NCBI GenBank assembly: GCA_934654585.1
Contig: CAKUGF010000019.1
Location: 1 to 39,656 of the forward strand
DNA length: 39,656 bases
From: an uncultured Collinsella sp.
Lineage (GTDB): Bacteria; Actinomycetota; Coriobacteriia; Coriobacteriales; Coriobacteriaceae
Direction: 5' to 3'
The notes under the pieces are model-generated. The model searched no databases. It saw only the letters and a list, made by a program, of their open reading frames with translations, and was not told where the DNA came from. Below are positions 1-7,301 of this stretch, piece after piece. Every line of letters starts with the position of its first letter. Within the stretch, counting starts at the first letter, position 1. A program made the translations under genes and the position numbers.

Positions 1-60
1 GGCCTCGGGGGCGTTCGGCTAGCTGCGGGAACGGTCTATCCGCTCAACGTGTTCGGCTGA
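1..60 (+). CDS. Possible 3' end of a plus-strand gene (partial)
   Basis: In frame 1 the first 60 bases are open and end in TGA at 58-60, giving about 19 residues that finish PLNVFG. If real, it is the tail of a gene starting left of the window and converging on rpoD. It is too short to identify and random open reading of this length is common, so this is only a possibility. Confidence 0.25.
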   Translation, partial: GLGGVRLAAGTVYPLNVFG

Positions 61-84
61 GATCGGAAATCAACCATCGCAGGA

Positions 85-128
85 GTGTCCCCAGGTGCCG
101 GCACAAAAGGAACGTCCCCAAGCGCCGG
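85..128. repeat. Two imperfect direct copies of a GTCCCC-CCGG word
   Basis: GTGTCCCCAGGTGCCGG (85-101) and ACGTCCCCAAGCGCCGG (112-128) match at 13 of 17 positions and are spaced 27 bp apart. The function is unknown. They lie in the gap left of the rpoD 3' end. Confidence 0.4.
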
Positions 129-151
129 AAACGCCGATGTTTTAGCAATGC

Positions 152-298
152 CAGCGAGCGACGCCCAGAGCGAACAAGTTAACATGAAAAAGGCAAGGCA
201 TAGACCTTCTGGTCATGCCTTGCCTTTTGAATGACAAATTGTCGCTCTGGGCGGCGCGCAGCGTCGAGCCGTTACGCGGTTTGGTAAAACCGCGTAAC
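152..298. repeat. Folded intergenic element A (nested inverted repeats), downstream of rpoD
   Basis: Outer arms CGCCCAGAGCGA (162-173) and TCGCTCTGGGCG (242-253) enclose a near-perfect 18-bp hairpin (188-206 with 211-228) that has one bulged base and a four-base loop. The word GCAGCGTCGAGCC (258-270) follows, then a second perfect hairpin (271-298). The same order of parts, with shared short words but different stem sequences, occurs at 28673-28812 next to valS. The inner hairpin has T runs on both strands and could also end transcription. Strand of action is not decided; on the minus strand it would be the 3' UTR of rpoD. Confidence 0.6.
271..298 (-). terminator. Hairpin immediately after rpoD stop codon
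   Basis: Perfect 12-bp inverted repeat (271-282 with 287-298, loop GGTA) beginning 2 nt beyond the rpoD stop. No T run follows it directly, so it may be a 3'-end stabilising stem, with the stronger hairpin at 188-228 as the actual terminator. Confidence 0.5.
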
Positions 299-300
299 AA

Positions 301-1650
301 CTAAGACTCGATGTAATCCTTCAGCTTGCTGCTGCGGCTGGGGTGGCGGAGCTTGGCCAGGGTCTTGGACTCGATCTGGCGGATACGCTCGCGCGTGACG
401 CCAAACTCGCGACCGACTTCCTCGAGCGTACGGGGATGTCCGTCGACGAGACCAAAGCGCAGCTCGATAACCTTGCGCTCACGATCGGCAAGAGAGTCGA
501 GCACCTGGGTGAGCTGCTCCTGCAGCATGGAGAAGCTGGCCGCATCGGGCGGAACGATAGCCTGGGAGTCCTCGATGAAGTCGCCCAGCTGGGAATCCTC
601 TTCCTCGCCGATGGGAGTCTCGAGCGACACGGGCTCCTGCGAGATCTTCTGGATCTCGCGGACGCGGTCGGCGCTCATATCCATCTCGGCACCGATCTCC
701 TCGGGGGTCGGGTCGCGGCCCAGGTCCTGGAGGAGCTGGCGCTGCACGCGGACGAGTTTGTTGATGGTCTCGACCATATGCACGGGAATACGGATGGTAC
801 GGGCCTGGTCGGCGATAGCACGCGTGATGGCCTGGCGGATCCACCACGTGGCATACGTGGAGAACTTGAAGCCCTTCTGGTAGTCGAACTTCTCGACAGC
901 GCGAATCAAACCGAGGTTGCCCTCCTGGATCAGGTCCAGGAACAGCATGCCGCGACCGACGTAACGCTTGGCGATGGAGACGACCAGACGCAGGTTGGCA
1001 CTAATAAGCGCCTGCTTGGCCTCAAGACCGACGTTCTCGATACGCGTAAGGCGACGCATCTCGGCGCGGGTGAGCTCAATCTCGCCGGCATCGGCAGCCT
1101 CAAGCTTCTCGGTAGCCTCGAGACCGGCCTCGATCTTCATGGCCAGGTCGACCTCTTCGGATGCGGTCAGCAGGTCGACCTTACCGATCTCCTTGAGGTA
1201 CATACGGACCGGGTCGCCGGTCAGCATCACCGTGGAGGCATCTATGCCGCGCACGCGCGAACGCGAGCGAGACGTGCGCACGGTACGCTTCTTCTTGCTC
1301 TTGGAAGAGCCCATCTCGGCATCGGCTTGACGGGCCATCTTGAGCTCGTGATCGTCGAGCGAGCCGGAATCGTGCTCGTCGTCGTCATCGAAATCGTCGG
1401 TATCGGTATCGTTATCGTCATCGTCGACGTCCATGGGGGCGTCGTCGTTGCCGCTCGCGGAGATAATCTGGATGCCGCTGTTGCGCAGCGCGGAATACAC
1501 CGCGGTGAGCTGCTCGTCGGAAACATCGATATCCTTCAGGGCGACCTGAATCTCGTCCTCGGTTACCGAAGTCCTGTTTGAGCCGTTGCCCATGAGCTTT
1601 GCAACGTAGGATTCCAGCCCAGTACCCGTGCTCTCAGTCTTTTTTGGCAC
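301..1650 (-). CDS. rpoD: Primary RNA polymerase sigma factor RpoD (SigA)
   Basis: Housekeeping sigma-70 factor that directs core RNA polymerase to most promoters. The sequence shows an N-terminal region 1.1-like segment. This is followed by a very acidic stretch (about residues 68-99, mostly Asp) and a basic Lys/Arg/Ser stretch (about 116-135). Region 1.2 begins at [11 protein letters not shown] (about 146), then come region 2 with the [13 protein letters not shown] core helix, region 3, and region 4.2 with the [11 protein letters not shown] recognition helix near the C terminus. I place the start at GTG 1650 (449 aa). AAGGGAG sits five bases upstream of that GTG, whereas the ATG at 1665 has no Shine-Dalgarno and would overlap it. 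It is the last gene of the minus-strand run after dnaG, 110 nt away, with its own extended -10. The acidic/basic linker is the only unusual part. Identity is very secure. Confidence 0.97.
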   Translation of the reverse strand: MPKKTESTGTGLESYVAKLMGNGSNRTSVTEDEIQVALKDIDVSDEQLTAVYSALRNSGIQIISASGNDDAPMDVDDDDNDTDTDDFDDDDEHDSGSLDDHELKMARQADAEMGSSKSKKKRTVRTSRSRSRVRGIDASTVMLTGDPVRMYLKEIGKVDLLTASEEVDLAMKIEAGLEATEKLEAADAGEIELTRAEMRRLTRIENVGLEAKQALISANLRLVVSIAKRYVGRGMLFLDLIQEGNLGLIRAVEKFDYQKGFKFSTYATWWIRQAITRAIADQARTIRIPVHMVETINKLVRVQRQLLQDLGRDPTPEEIGAEMDMSADRVREIQKISQEPVSLETPIGEEEDSQLGDFIEDSQAIVPPDAASFSMLQEQLTQVLDSLADRERKVIELRFGLVDGHPRTLEEVGREFGVTRERIRQIESKTLAKLRHPSRSSKLKDYIES

Positions 1651-1682
1651 AGATTCTCCCTTCATAGTCCACAGGACTCATT

Positions 1683-1691
1683 ACTTTAGCA
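1683..1691 (-). promoter_or_regulatory. Extended -10 promoter of rpoD
   Basis: On the minus strand this reads TGCTAAAGT, an extended -10. It would start transcription near 1676, about 26 nt before the preferred GTG start. No convincing -35 at 17 bp. Confidence 0.5.
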
Positions 1692-1760
1692 CACACATAC
1701 CCGTCTATACCCAAAATAAAGACTGGATATAGGCGAGAATACGCTGGTTGACCACAACAT

Positions 1761-3899
1761 CTAGGCCTGACCGGCGCCCGCAGTCTCCAAACCGAGCAAA
1801 CGGAACGGGTCTGCCACGCCGCCGATCGACTTCTCGAGCTCGCGTTGGCGCTGCGTATCCTGCACCGCCTGCATGGTCAGTACACGCCGTGCCTCGTCGT
1901 CGAGCGAATGGTCTCGGCGCAGCTTTGCCTGCGCGGCACGCATACGGCGCTTGATGGTGTAGAGCTCGAGCGTGTCGAGCATAAAGACGATGTTCGTCTC
2001 GGTCGGGTGCTTGCTCGTTGCCGAGATGCGCCCGGCGCTGACAAGCGTTGCCGCCTCGGGGCACACCGCTCGTGCCGCATCCATGCACGCCGCGGGATCG
2101 GTACCCGGCGGCGTAGCCAGCACGGCCCAGGCAATGGACTCGTGGCGCGGGTCGACCCACTCGATCGAGCAGATGCGATCGGCGTACGTGCGGAACAGGT
2201 CGGGATAGCTGGTAAGCATGGTCAGAAGCTCGCGCTCCCCCGCCAGGGACTTACGCTCCAGATCGGTGAGCACGATCGGCATCGACGGAACCGCCGCCGC
2301 GCCCGAACTATCGGCAACGGGTCCAGACCCATCCATTCCCGCCGGCACGTCAATCGGCGGCAGGTCGTCAACGACCTCGACCGGAGCCGCACCATAGGCA
2401 TCGAGCGGCACGTAGTCGTACGGCTCCTCCTCCGCCGGTACGGACACCGGCGGCGTCGCACCGGCCGCCCAGGCGCCGCGACCGGCGTCGCGCGATGCCG
2501 CCGAACGCCCACCGGCACCAGTGGACATACGGCCGCCGGCATCGCCCGCGCGCTCGGCCTGCGCACGCTGACGCTCGTAATTCTGCTCACGGCGACGCTC
2601 CGCATCTTCACGCTTGGTGACATCGCGAAACACGCGGCCCGAGCTCGCGCGCACCGTCTCCAGATCTAAGCCAAGCAGGTCGGCAATCTGGATAAAGTAC
2701 GTGTCGATCATATAGCTGTCGCGCAGCGGATAGATGAGCGTCAGCGCGTCCTCGAGCGCCTTCGCGCGACCGCCCGGCGTGGTGATATCGCTCGACTCCT
2801 GCAGCGAACGGTATACAAAGTCCATGAGCGGCTCGGCCGCATCGATGCGCGCCTGCAGCTCTTGGCCGCCATGCGCCGTGATGAACTCCATGGGGTCGTT
2901 GCCGTCGGGCAGCACCACGCAGCGCAAGTCCATCGAATCCTGCTCGATAAACTGAATCGCGCGACGGGCGGCCTTTTGACCGGCAGCATCGCCGTCAAAC
3001 ATATAGACGATGCGCTTTGCAAAACGGGTGAGCGTCTTCACATGATGCTCCGTGAGCGCCGTGCCCAGCGTGGCGACAACATTTTTGATCCCCGCCCCCC
3101 AGCAGGCAATGCAGTCGGTATATCCCTCCACCACGATGGCGGTATCCTGCGCGACGATAAACTCCTTGGCCCAGTTAAAGCCGTAGAGGTTTCGCTTTTT
3201 ATGGAACACGCTCGTCTCGGCGGTGTTGAGGTACTTGGGCTGGCCGTCTCCCATAATGCGACCGCCAAAGGCGATGTTGTGGCCCTGCTCGTCAAAGATG
3301 GGAAACATCACGCGGTCGTAAAAGCGATCGGCAAGCTGTCCGCGCCCGCGACTCACGGCCACGTTGGCGTCAATCATCTCCTGCGGGGTAAAGCCCGCCT
3401 GCGACAGATGAGCGACGAGCATATTGCGGCCCGGCGCAAAGCCTAGGCAGTAGCGACGGCAGACGTCTCCACCCATCCCGCGGCTGGCAAAGTACTCGCG
3501 CGGGCGGCTGTCCTTACCGCGCATGAGCATGGTGTGGTAGAACTGGGCGGTCTCGGCACACAGGTCATAGATACGGGCGCGTTTGGTGCCGCGCTCGCGG
3601 CGGGCACCGGTATCATGCAGCTCAATGCCGGCACGATCGGCCAGATAGCGAATCGACTCGGGAAAACTCAGGTTCTCGCGCTTCATGATATAGGTGAAGA
3701 CATCGCCGCCCTCGCCGCAGCCAAAGCAGTGCCACACCTGTGTAGCGGGAATAATGTGAAACGACGGGGTCTTTTCGCCATGGAAGGGGCAGCAACCCCA
3801 AAACTCATGGCCACGGGGCTTGAGCTCAACCGTTTCCTGAACGATGGCAACCAGATCGGACGCAGAGCGCACCTGGTCTTTCTCCTCATCGCTAATCAC
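1761..3899 (-). CDS. dnaG: DNA primase DnaG
   Basis: Synthesises RNA primers for chromosome replication and binds the replicative helicase DnaB. The 712-residue protein has an N-terminal CHC2 zinc finger (C37-x2-H40 ... C58-x2-C61, the latter in HCFGCGEGG). It has a Toprim catalytic core with VVEGYTD (about residue 257) and the metal-binding FDGDAAG (about 307), and a C-terminal helical helicase-binding region. It is longer than the usual 580-620 aa. A low-complexity Ala/Gly/Pro/Asp linker of roughly 100 residues (about 435-540) separates the core from the C-terminal domain. The start is GTG at 3899, with GGGGGTG about 7 nt upstream. It overlaps the 3' end of ribF by 8 nt, implying translational coupling. 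Identity is secure. Confidence 0.96.
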   Translation of the reverse strand: MISDEEKDQVRSASDLVAIVQETVELKPRGHEFWGCCPFHGEKTPSFHIIPATQVWHCFGCGEGGDVFTYIMKRENLSFPESIRYLADRAGIELHDTGARRERGTKRARIYDLCAETAQFYHTMLMRGKDSRPREYFASRGMGGDVCRRYCLGFAPGRNMLVAHLSQAGFTPQEMIDANVAVSRGRGQLADRFYDRVMFPIFDEQGHNIAFGGRIMGDGQPKYLNTAETSVFHKKRNLYGFNWAKEFIVAQDTAIVVEGYTDCIACWGAGIKNVVATLGTALTEHHVKTLTRFAKRIVYMFDGDAAGQKAARRAIQFIEQDSMDLRCVVLPDGNDPMEFITAHGGQELQARIDAAEPLMDFVYRSLQESSDITTPGGRAKALEDALTLIYPLRDSYMIDTYFIQIADLLGLDLETVRASSGRVFRDVTKREDAERRREQNYERQRAQAERAGDAGGRMSTGAGGRSAASRDAGRGAWAAGATPPVSVPAEEEPYDYVPLDAYGAAPVEVVDDLPPIDVPAGMDGSGPVADSSGAAAVPSMPIVLTDLERKSLAGERELLTMLTSYPDLFRTYADRICSIEWVDPRHESIAWAVLATPPGTDPAACMDAARAVCPEAATLVSAGRISATSKHPTETNIVFMLDTLELYTIKRRMRAAQAKLRRDHSLDDEARRVLTMQAVQDTQRQRELEKSIGGVADPFRLLGLETAGAGQA

Positions 3900-4899
3900 G
3901 GATGCTCACCCCCTGCTCACCCAAATGTTGACGGATGTCCTCGATATTGCCCTCGACGGTCGCGATCAACTCGTCCAGGGAATCGAACACGCGCGACGGG
4001 CGCAGCCAGCGCGTAAACGCCAGCGACACCGAGCGGCCGTACAGGTCACCTGTATAGCCGATCAAGTTGGCCTCCAGATGCGCCGAGGCGGCATCGTCGG
4101 CATACGTCGGAGGCAGGCCCACGTTAACGGCAGCGGGCCATACGGTATCGTCAACCAGCACCAAGCCCTCGTAGACGCCATCGGCAGGCACTTGGATACC
4201 GTCGGGCACCTGGATGTTTGCCGTGGGAAAACCCATGTCGGAGCCCTCATGACGGCCGCGGATAACACCACCGCGCACCATATAGGGACGGCCGAGCAGC
4301 TCGGATGCCAGCTCCACATGACCCTGCCCCAGCTCATGACGGATGCGGGTAGCGCAGACGGTCTGCCCGTCGACGCAAAGCAGGTCGTGGCCGTATACGT
4401 CAACGCCGCGCGCGGCACCCCAGGCGCGCATCTCGGCAACGCCCGAAGCGCCACCGCGGCCGAGCCGAAAGTCGCTCCCCACGCGAATCGAGCGAATGTC
4501 TACCACGCGCGACAGCAGCGCGAGAAAGCCCGCGTGGTCGAGGGCCGCCACCTCAGGCGTAAAGGGGACAGCCACGACGGCATCGACCCCGGTGAGAGCC
4601 AAGGCATGCAGACGGTCGGCCGTCGTCATCAATTTTTGAGCGGGGGAAGGACTAACCACAACGTCCGGATCGGGATCGAACGTGACCGCGACAGCGCGGC
4701 AACCGTGAGCACGCGCGTCGCGAACGACAGCATCGATCAGCTCGCGGTGCCCCCGATGCACGCCATCGAACACACCGATGGCGATCGACGCCGCACCTAG
4801 GCTCGCGCACCCATCAAACGCATCGGCGGAAACGACACGGGCCTCTTCCGACTCGCCCGCAAAAAAGATACGTGCGAGCTCGCGAGCGGCCAGCATCAT
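3892..4899 (-). CDS. ribF: Bifunctional riboflavin kinase / FAD synthetase RibF
   Basis: Converts riboflavin to FMN and FMN to FAD in the cytoplasm. The N-terminal nucleotidyltransferase domain shows GVFDGVHRGH (residues 42-51), the HIGH-type ATP site. The C-terminal flavokinase domain shows GRHEGSDMGFPTANI (about 215-230), holding the Thr/Asn that bind ATP and magnesium. Its 335-residue length is normal. Two consecutive ATG codons (4897-4899 and 4894-4896) could serve as start; the first forms an ATGA overlap with the truB stop. Placed between truB and dnaG in the long minus-strand operon. Confidence 0.95.
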   Translation of the reverse strand: MMLAARELARIFFAGESEEARVVSADAFDGCASLGAASIAIGVFDGVHRGHRELIDAVVRDARAHGCRAVAVTFDPDPDVVVSPSPAQKLMTTADRLHALALTGVDAVVAVPFTPEVAALDHAGFLALLSRVVDIRSIRVGSDFRLGRGGASGVAEMRAWGAARGVDVYGHDLLCVDGQTVCATRIRHELGQGHVELASELLGRPYMVRGGVIRGRHEGSDMGFPTANIQVPDGIQVPADGVYEGLVLVDDTVWPAAVNVGLPPTYADDAASAHLEANLIGYTGDLYGRSVSLAFTRWLRPSRVFDSLDELIATVEGNIEDIRQHLGEQGVSIRD

Positions 4900-5828
4900 C
4901 GAACACCACCGATCGCCTGCGGAAAGACATGTTCCATGACAAAGCGACCGCCCTCAATACGAGCGAGCGCCTTGAGTCCTCCATCGAGTACAAGCGCAAA
5001 CGGCGCCTTCGACGTATCGAAAGCCGCGAGCGAGCGCTCAACGGGAATACGGCGGCCACAAAGCAGATCATCGGCAAGGTCGCCCGGCAGATCGACGCGC
5101 GTGGCACCCAAAGCGGCAATGGGATCCAGAGCGAAGCCGGCCGCGGACTCGGGAGAAAGCTCTTCCACTGCATGGCAGGTGCCAATAGAAACAGCACCGG
5201 ACGCGGTGCGGCGCAACGCGGAAATGTGCGCAGCGCTGTCGCAGGCGCGACCCAGGTCGCGAGCGAGCGCGCGGATATAGGTGCCCTTGCTTACCGAAAA
5301 CGCCACGGTCCAGACGCATGTATCGCCCTCGCCGCTCACGGCGATCAAATCGGCGGCGTAAACCTCGACCGGGCGCGGGGGCAGGTCCACCGCATTGCCC
5401 TCGCGAGCAGATTTGTAGGCGCGAACGCCGTTGACCGAGATGGCCGAAAACGCCGGCGGCACCTGCATCTGCGGGCCCAGCATGGCTGCCAAGCGCTCGC
5501 GGGCGTAGGCGGGATCGCGCAACTCGGCGGCAACGGCCACCGTACGGACGGCCTCGCCCTCCGCGTCATCGGTATTGGTCTCGGCGCCAAACGAGATGTC
5601 GGCGACGTAGCTTTTGGTATCGAGGGTTAGCATGCCCAGCAGACGAGTGGCCTGGCCCACGCCCACCACCATGACACCCGATGCCATGGGGTCGAGCGTG
5701 CCAGCATGGCCGACGCGCCGCTCATGGAGGGCGCGCCGGCACTGCGAGACCACATCGTGGGACGTGCAGCCCACCGGCTTATCGACGGCGAGCAGCATAT
5801 TCAATTGAGAAGGCGTACGACGAGCCAT
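4896..5828 (-). CDS. truB: tRNA pseudouridine(55) synthase TruB
   Basis: Makes the universal pseudouridine 55 in the T-loop of tRNAs. The 310-residue protein begins with the family signature VDKPVGCTSHDVV (residues 15-27). It carries GHAGTLDPMASGVMVV, in which D46 is the catalytic aspartate. KGTYIRALARDLG lies in the second half of the catalytic domain, followed by a short PUA-like C terminus. It follows nrnA by 15 nt and overlaps ribF by 4 nt, an infB-rbfA-nrnA-truB-ribF order common in bacteria. Confidence 0.96.
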   Translation of the reverse strand: MARRTPSQLNMLLAVDKPVGCTSHDVVSQCRRALHERRVGHAGTLDPMASGVMVVGVGQATRLLGMLTLDTKSYVADISFGAETNTDDAEGEAVRTVAVAAELRDPAYARERLAAMLGPQMQVPPAFSAISVNGVRAYKSAREGNAVDLPPRPVEVYAADLIAVSGEGDTCVWTVAFSVSKGTYIRALARDLGRACDSAAHISALRRTASGAVSIGTCHAVEELSPESAAGFALDPIAALGATRVDLPGDLADDLLCGRRIPVERSLAAFDTSKAPFALVLDGGLKALARIEGGRFVMEHVFPQAIGGVR

Positions 5829-5843
5829 GTACCATCCAAAATG

Positions 5844-6887
5844 TTAGAGCTCGACGGTCACCGAAGCGGGATCCTCCCCTACCAGCTCGGCCAGCATGGG
5901 AAGTGCCGCGGTGAGCGTCTCGAGAATCGTTCCGTTGTTAGAGAAACCGGCGGCCGCGGGATGCCCGCCTCCGCCAAAGGCAGCAGCGATCTCGGACACA
6001 TTGAGGTCACCCTTGGAGCGCAGGTTGCCGCGCACCTTGGTATCGTCCTCAATGCCCTTCAGGAATAGGCAGACCTCGACGCCCATCACCGAGCGAACCA
6101 CGTCGACCAGGCCATCGCACTCGTCCGAGGTGACGCCACAGGCCTCGAGGTCGCTCTGGTACGCGTAGCTATACGCCACACGCCCGTGCGCCACTGTCTT
6201 GATGCGGCCCATAACGATGGACTTGAGGTGCAAAAACTCGACGCGCATGCTCTGGTAGACCTCGAGCGCGACACGTGCGGGATCGGCACCGTGCGCGACC
6301 AGGCGCGAAGCGGCATGGAACGCGGCGGCATCGGCATTTTGATACTGGAAACGACCGGTATCGGTCACCAGGCCGCACAGCAGGCAGGTCGCGACGCTAT
6401 CACGCGCCACAATGCCGCAATTGTCCAAAAAGCGATCGATGATCATGGCGCAGGCCGCAGCGTCGACGCACCTCAGGCTCAGTTCGGCAAACTCCTCGCG
6501 CGCCGGATGGTGATCGAAGCACACCACATGCTTGGAACGGCGAAGCACGTCTGCGGAGTTGCTGAGGCGCTCGACGACCGGCACATCCACCGAGATAAAC
6601 AGGTCCGGATTACCGGTGTACGCAGATGCGGGCATCAGTCGATCGGCACCCTCCATAAAGCGGTAGATGCGCGGCACCGGGTCATCGTCCGCCAGCAACA
6701 GAGCAATGTCCTTGTTGGGGAAAAACTTCATAAGCGAAAGGCCCAGGCCCAGCACGGAGCCCAAGGCGTCGCCATCGGGAGACGTATGTCCCGAAATCGC
6801 AATGGAGGACGCACCCTCGATAAGCTCGAGGATGCGTCGCTGAATATCTGCAGACTCGCACGAGGCGAGGTCGGCGGAATTAGTCAT
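5844..6887 (-). CDS. nrnA: DHH/DHHA1 phosphoesterase (NrnA-type nanoRNase / pAp phosphatase)
   Basis: Predicted to degrade 2-5 nt RNA oligomers to mononucleotides and to hydrolyse 3'-phosphoadenosine 5'-phosphate, possibly also linear cyclic-dinucleotide products. Seen: manganese-binding HTSPDGDALGS (H34, D38, D40), the family-defining DHH (residues 125-127, in CFDHHPA), VTDTGRFQY, and the DHHA1 signature GGGGHPAAAGF near residue 310. At 347 aa it is of normal length. The start ATG overlaps the 3' end of rbfA by 8 nt. The position between rbfA and truB matches the usual location of this family. Substrate choice within the family is inferred. Confidence 0.9.
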   Translation of the reverse strand: MTNSADLASCESADIQRRILELIEGASSIAISGHTSPDGDALGSVLGLGLSLMKFFPNKDIALLLADDDPVPRIYRFMEGADRLMPASAYTGNPDLFISVDVPVVERLSNSADVLRRSKHVVCFDHHPAREEFAELSLRCVDAAACAMIIDRFLDNCGIVARDSVATCLLCGLVTDTGRFQYQNADAAAFHAASRLVAHGADPARVALEVYQSMRVEFLHLKSIVMGRIKTVAHGRVAYSYAYQSDLEACGVTSDECDGLVDVVRSVMGVEVCLFLKGIEDDTKVRGNLRSKGDLNVSEIAAAFGGGGHPAAAGFSNNGTILETLTAALPMLAELVGEDPASVTVEL

Positions 6888-7290
6888 CTAAAACTGCCTC
6901 CTGGGCGGCATCCGCTATGGGATAGCCGTCCTCGTCCTTTTCGATCGCCAGCGTGGCGGGAACGTTTTCCAGCGCACGCGTGATGCGCTCGGCCTCGTCG
7001 GTCGAGCGATCGATGCGAAAATCGAGCTCGGGCGTGACGCGCCAATCGAGCGAGCGGGCCAACAGGCTACGAATGCGGCCCTTGGCGCTGGCGAGCGCCT
7101 CCATGACCTCGTCATAGCGGCTCGCATCGCACGACACGTACACGCGCGCGAACGAACGGTCCACCGCGACCTCGACCGCGGTCAGAGTGACCAGGTCGAG
7201 ACGCGGATCGGAAACCTCAAAGAGCAGGATATAACCGAGCTTCTCGCGAAGCTGCTCGCCCAGACGGCGGGTTGCCTGCGTTTGCTTCAT
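6880..7290 (-). CDS. rbfA: Ribosome-binding factor A RbfA
   Basis: Small KH-fold assembly factor needed for late maturation of the 30S subunit and 16S rRNA 5' end. The 136-residue protein contains the family patterns RRLGEQLREKLG, DPRLDLVTLTAVEVAVDR and the helix-turn around a five-residue RIRSL motif. The start ATG is 11 nt after the infB stop. Operon position after infB supports the call. Confidence 0.94.
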   Translation of the reverse strand: MKQTQATRRLGEQLREKLGYILLFEVSDPRLDLVTLTAVEVAVDRSFARVYVSCDASRYDEVMEALASAKGRIRSLLARSLDWRVTPELDFRIDRSTDEAERITRALENVPATLAIEKDEDGYPIADAAQEAVLDD

Positions 7291-7301
7291 AGCGCTACCC
7301 C

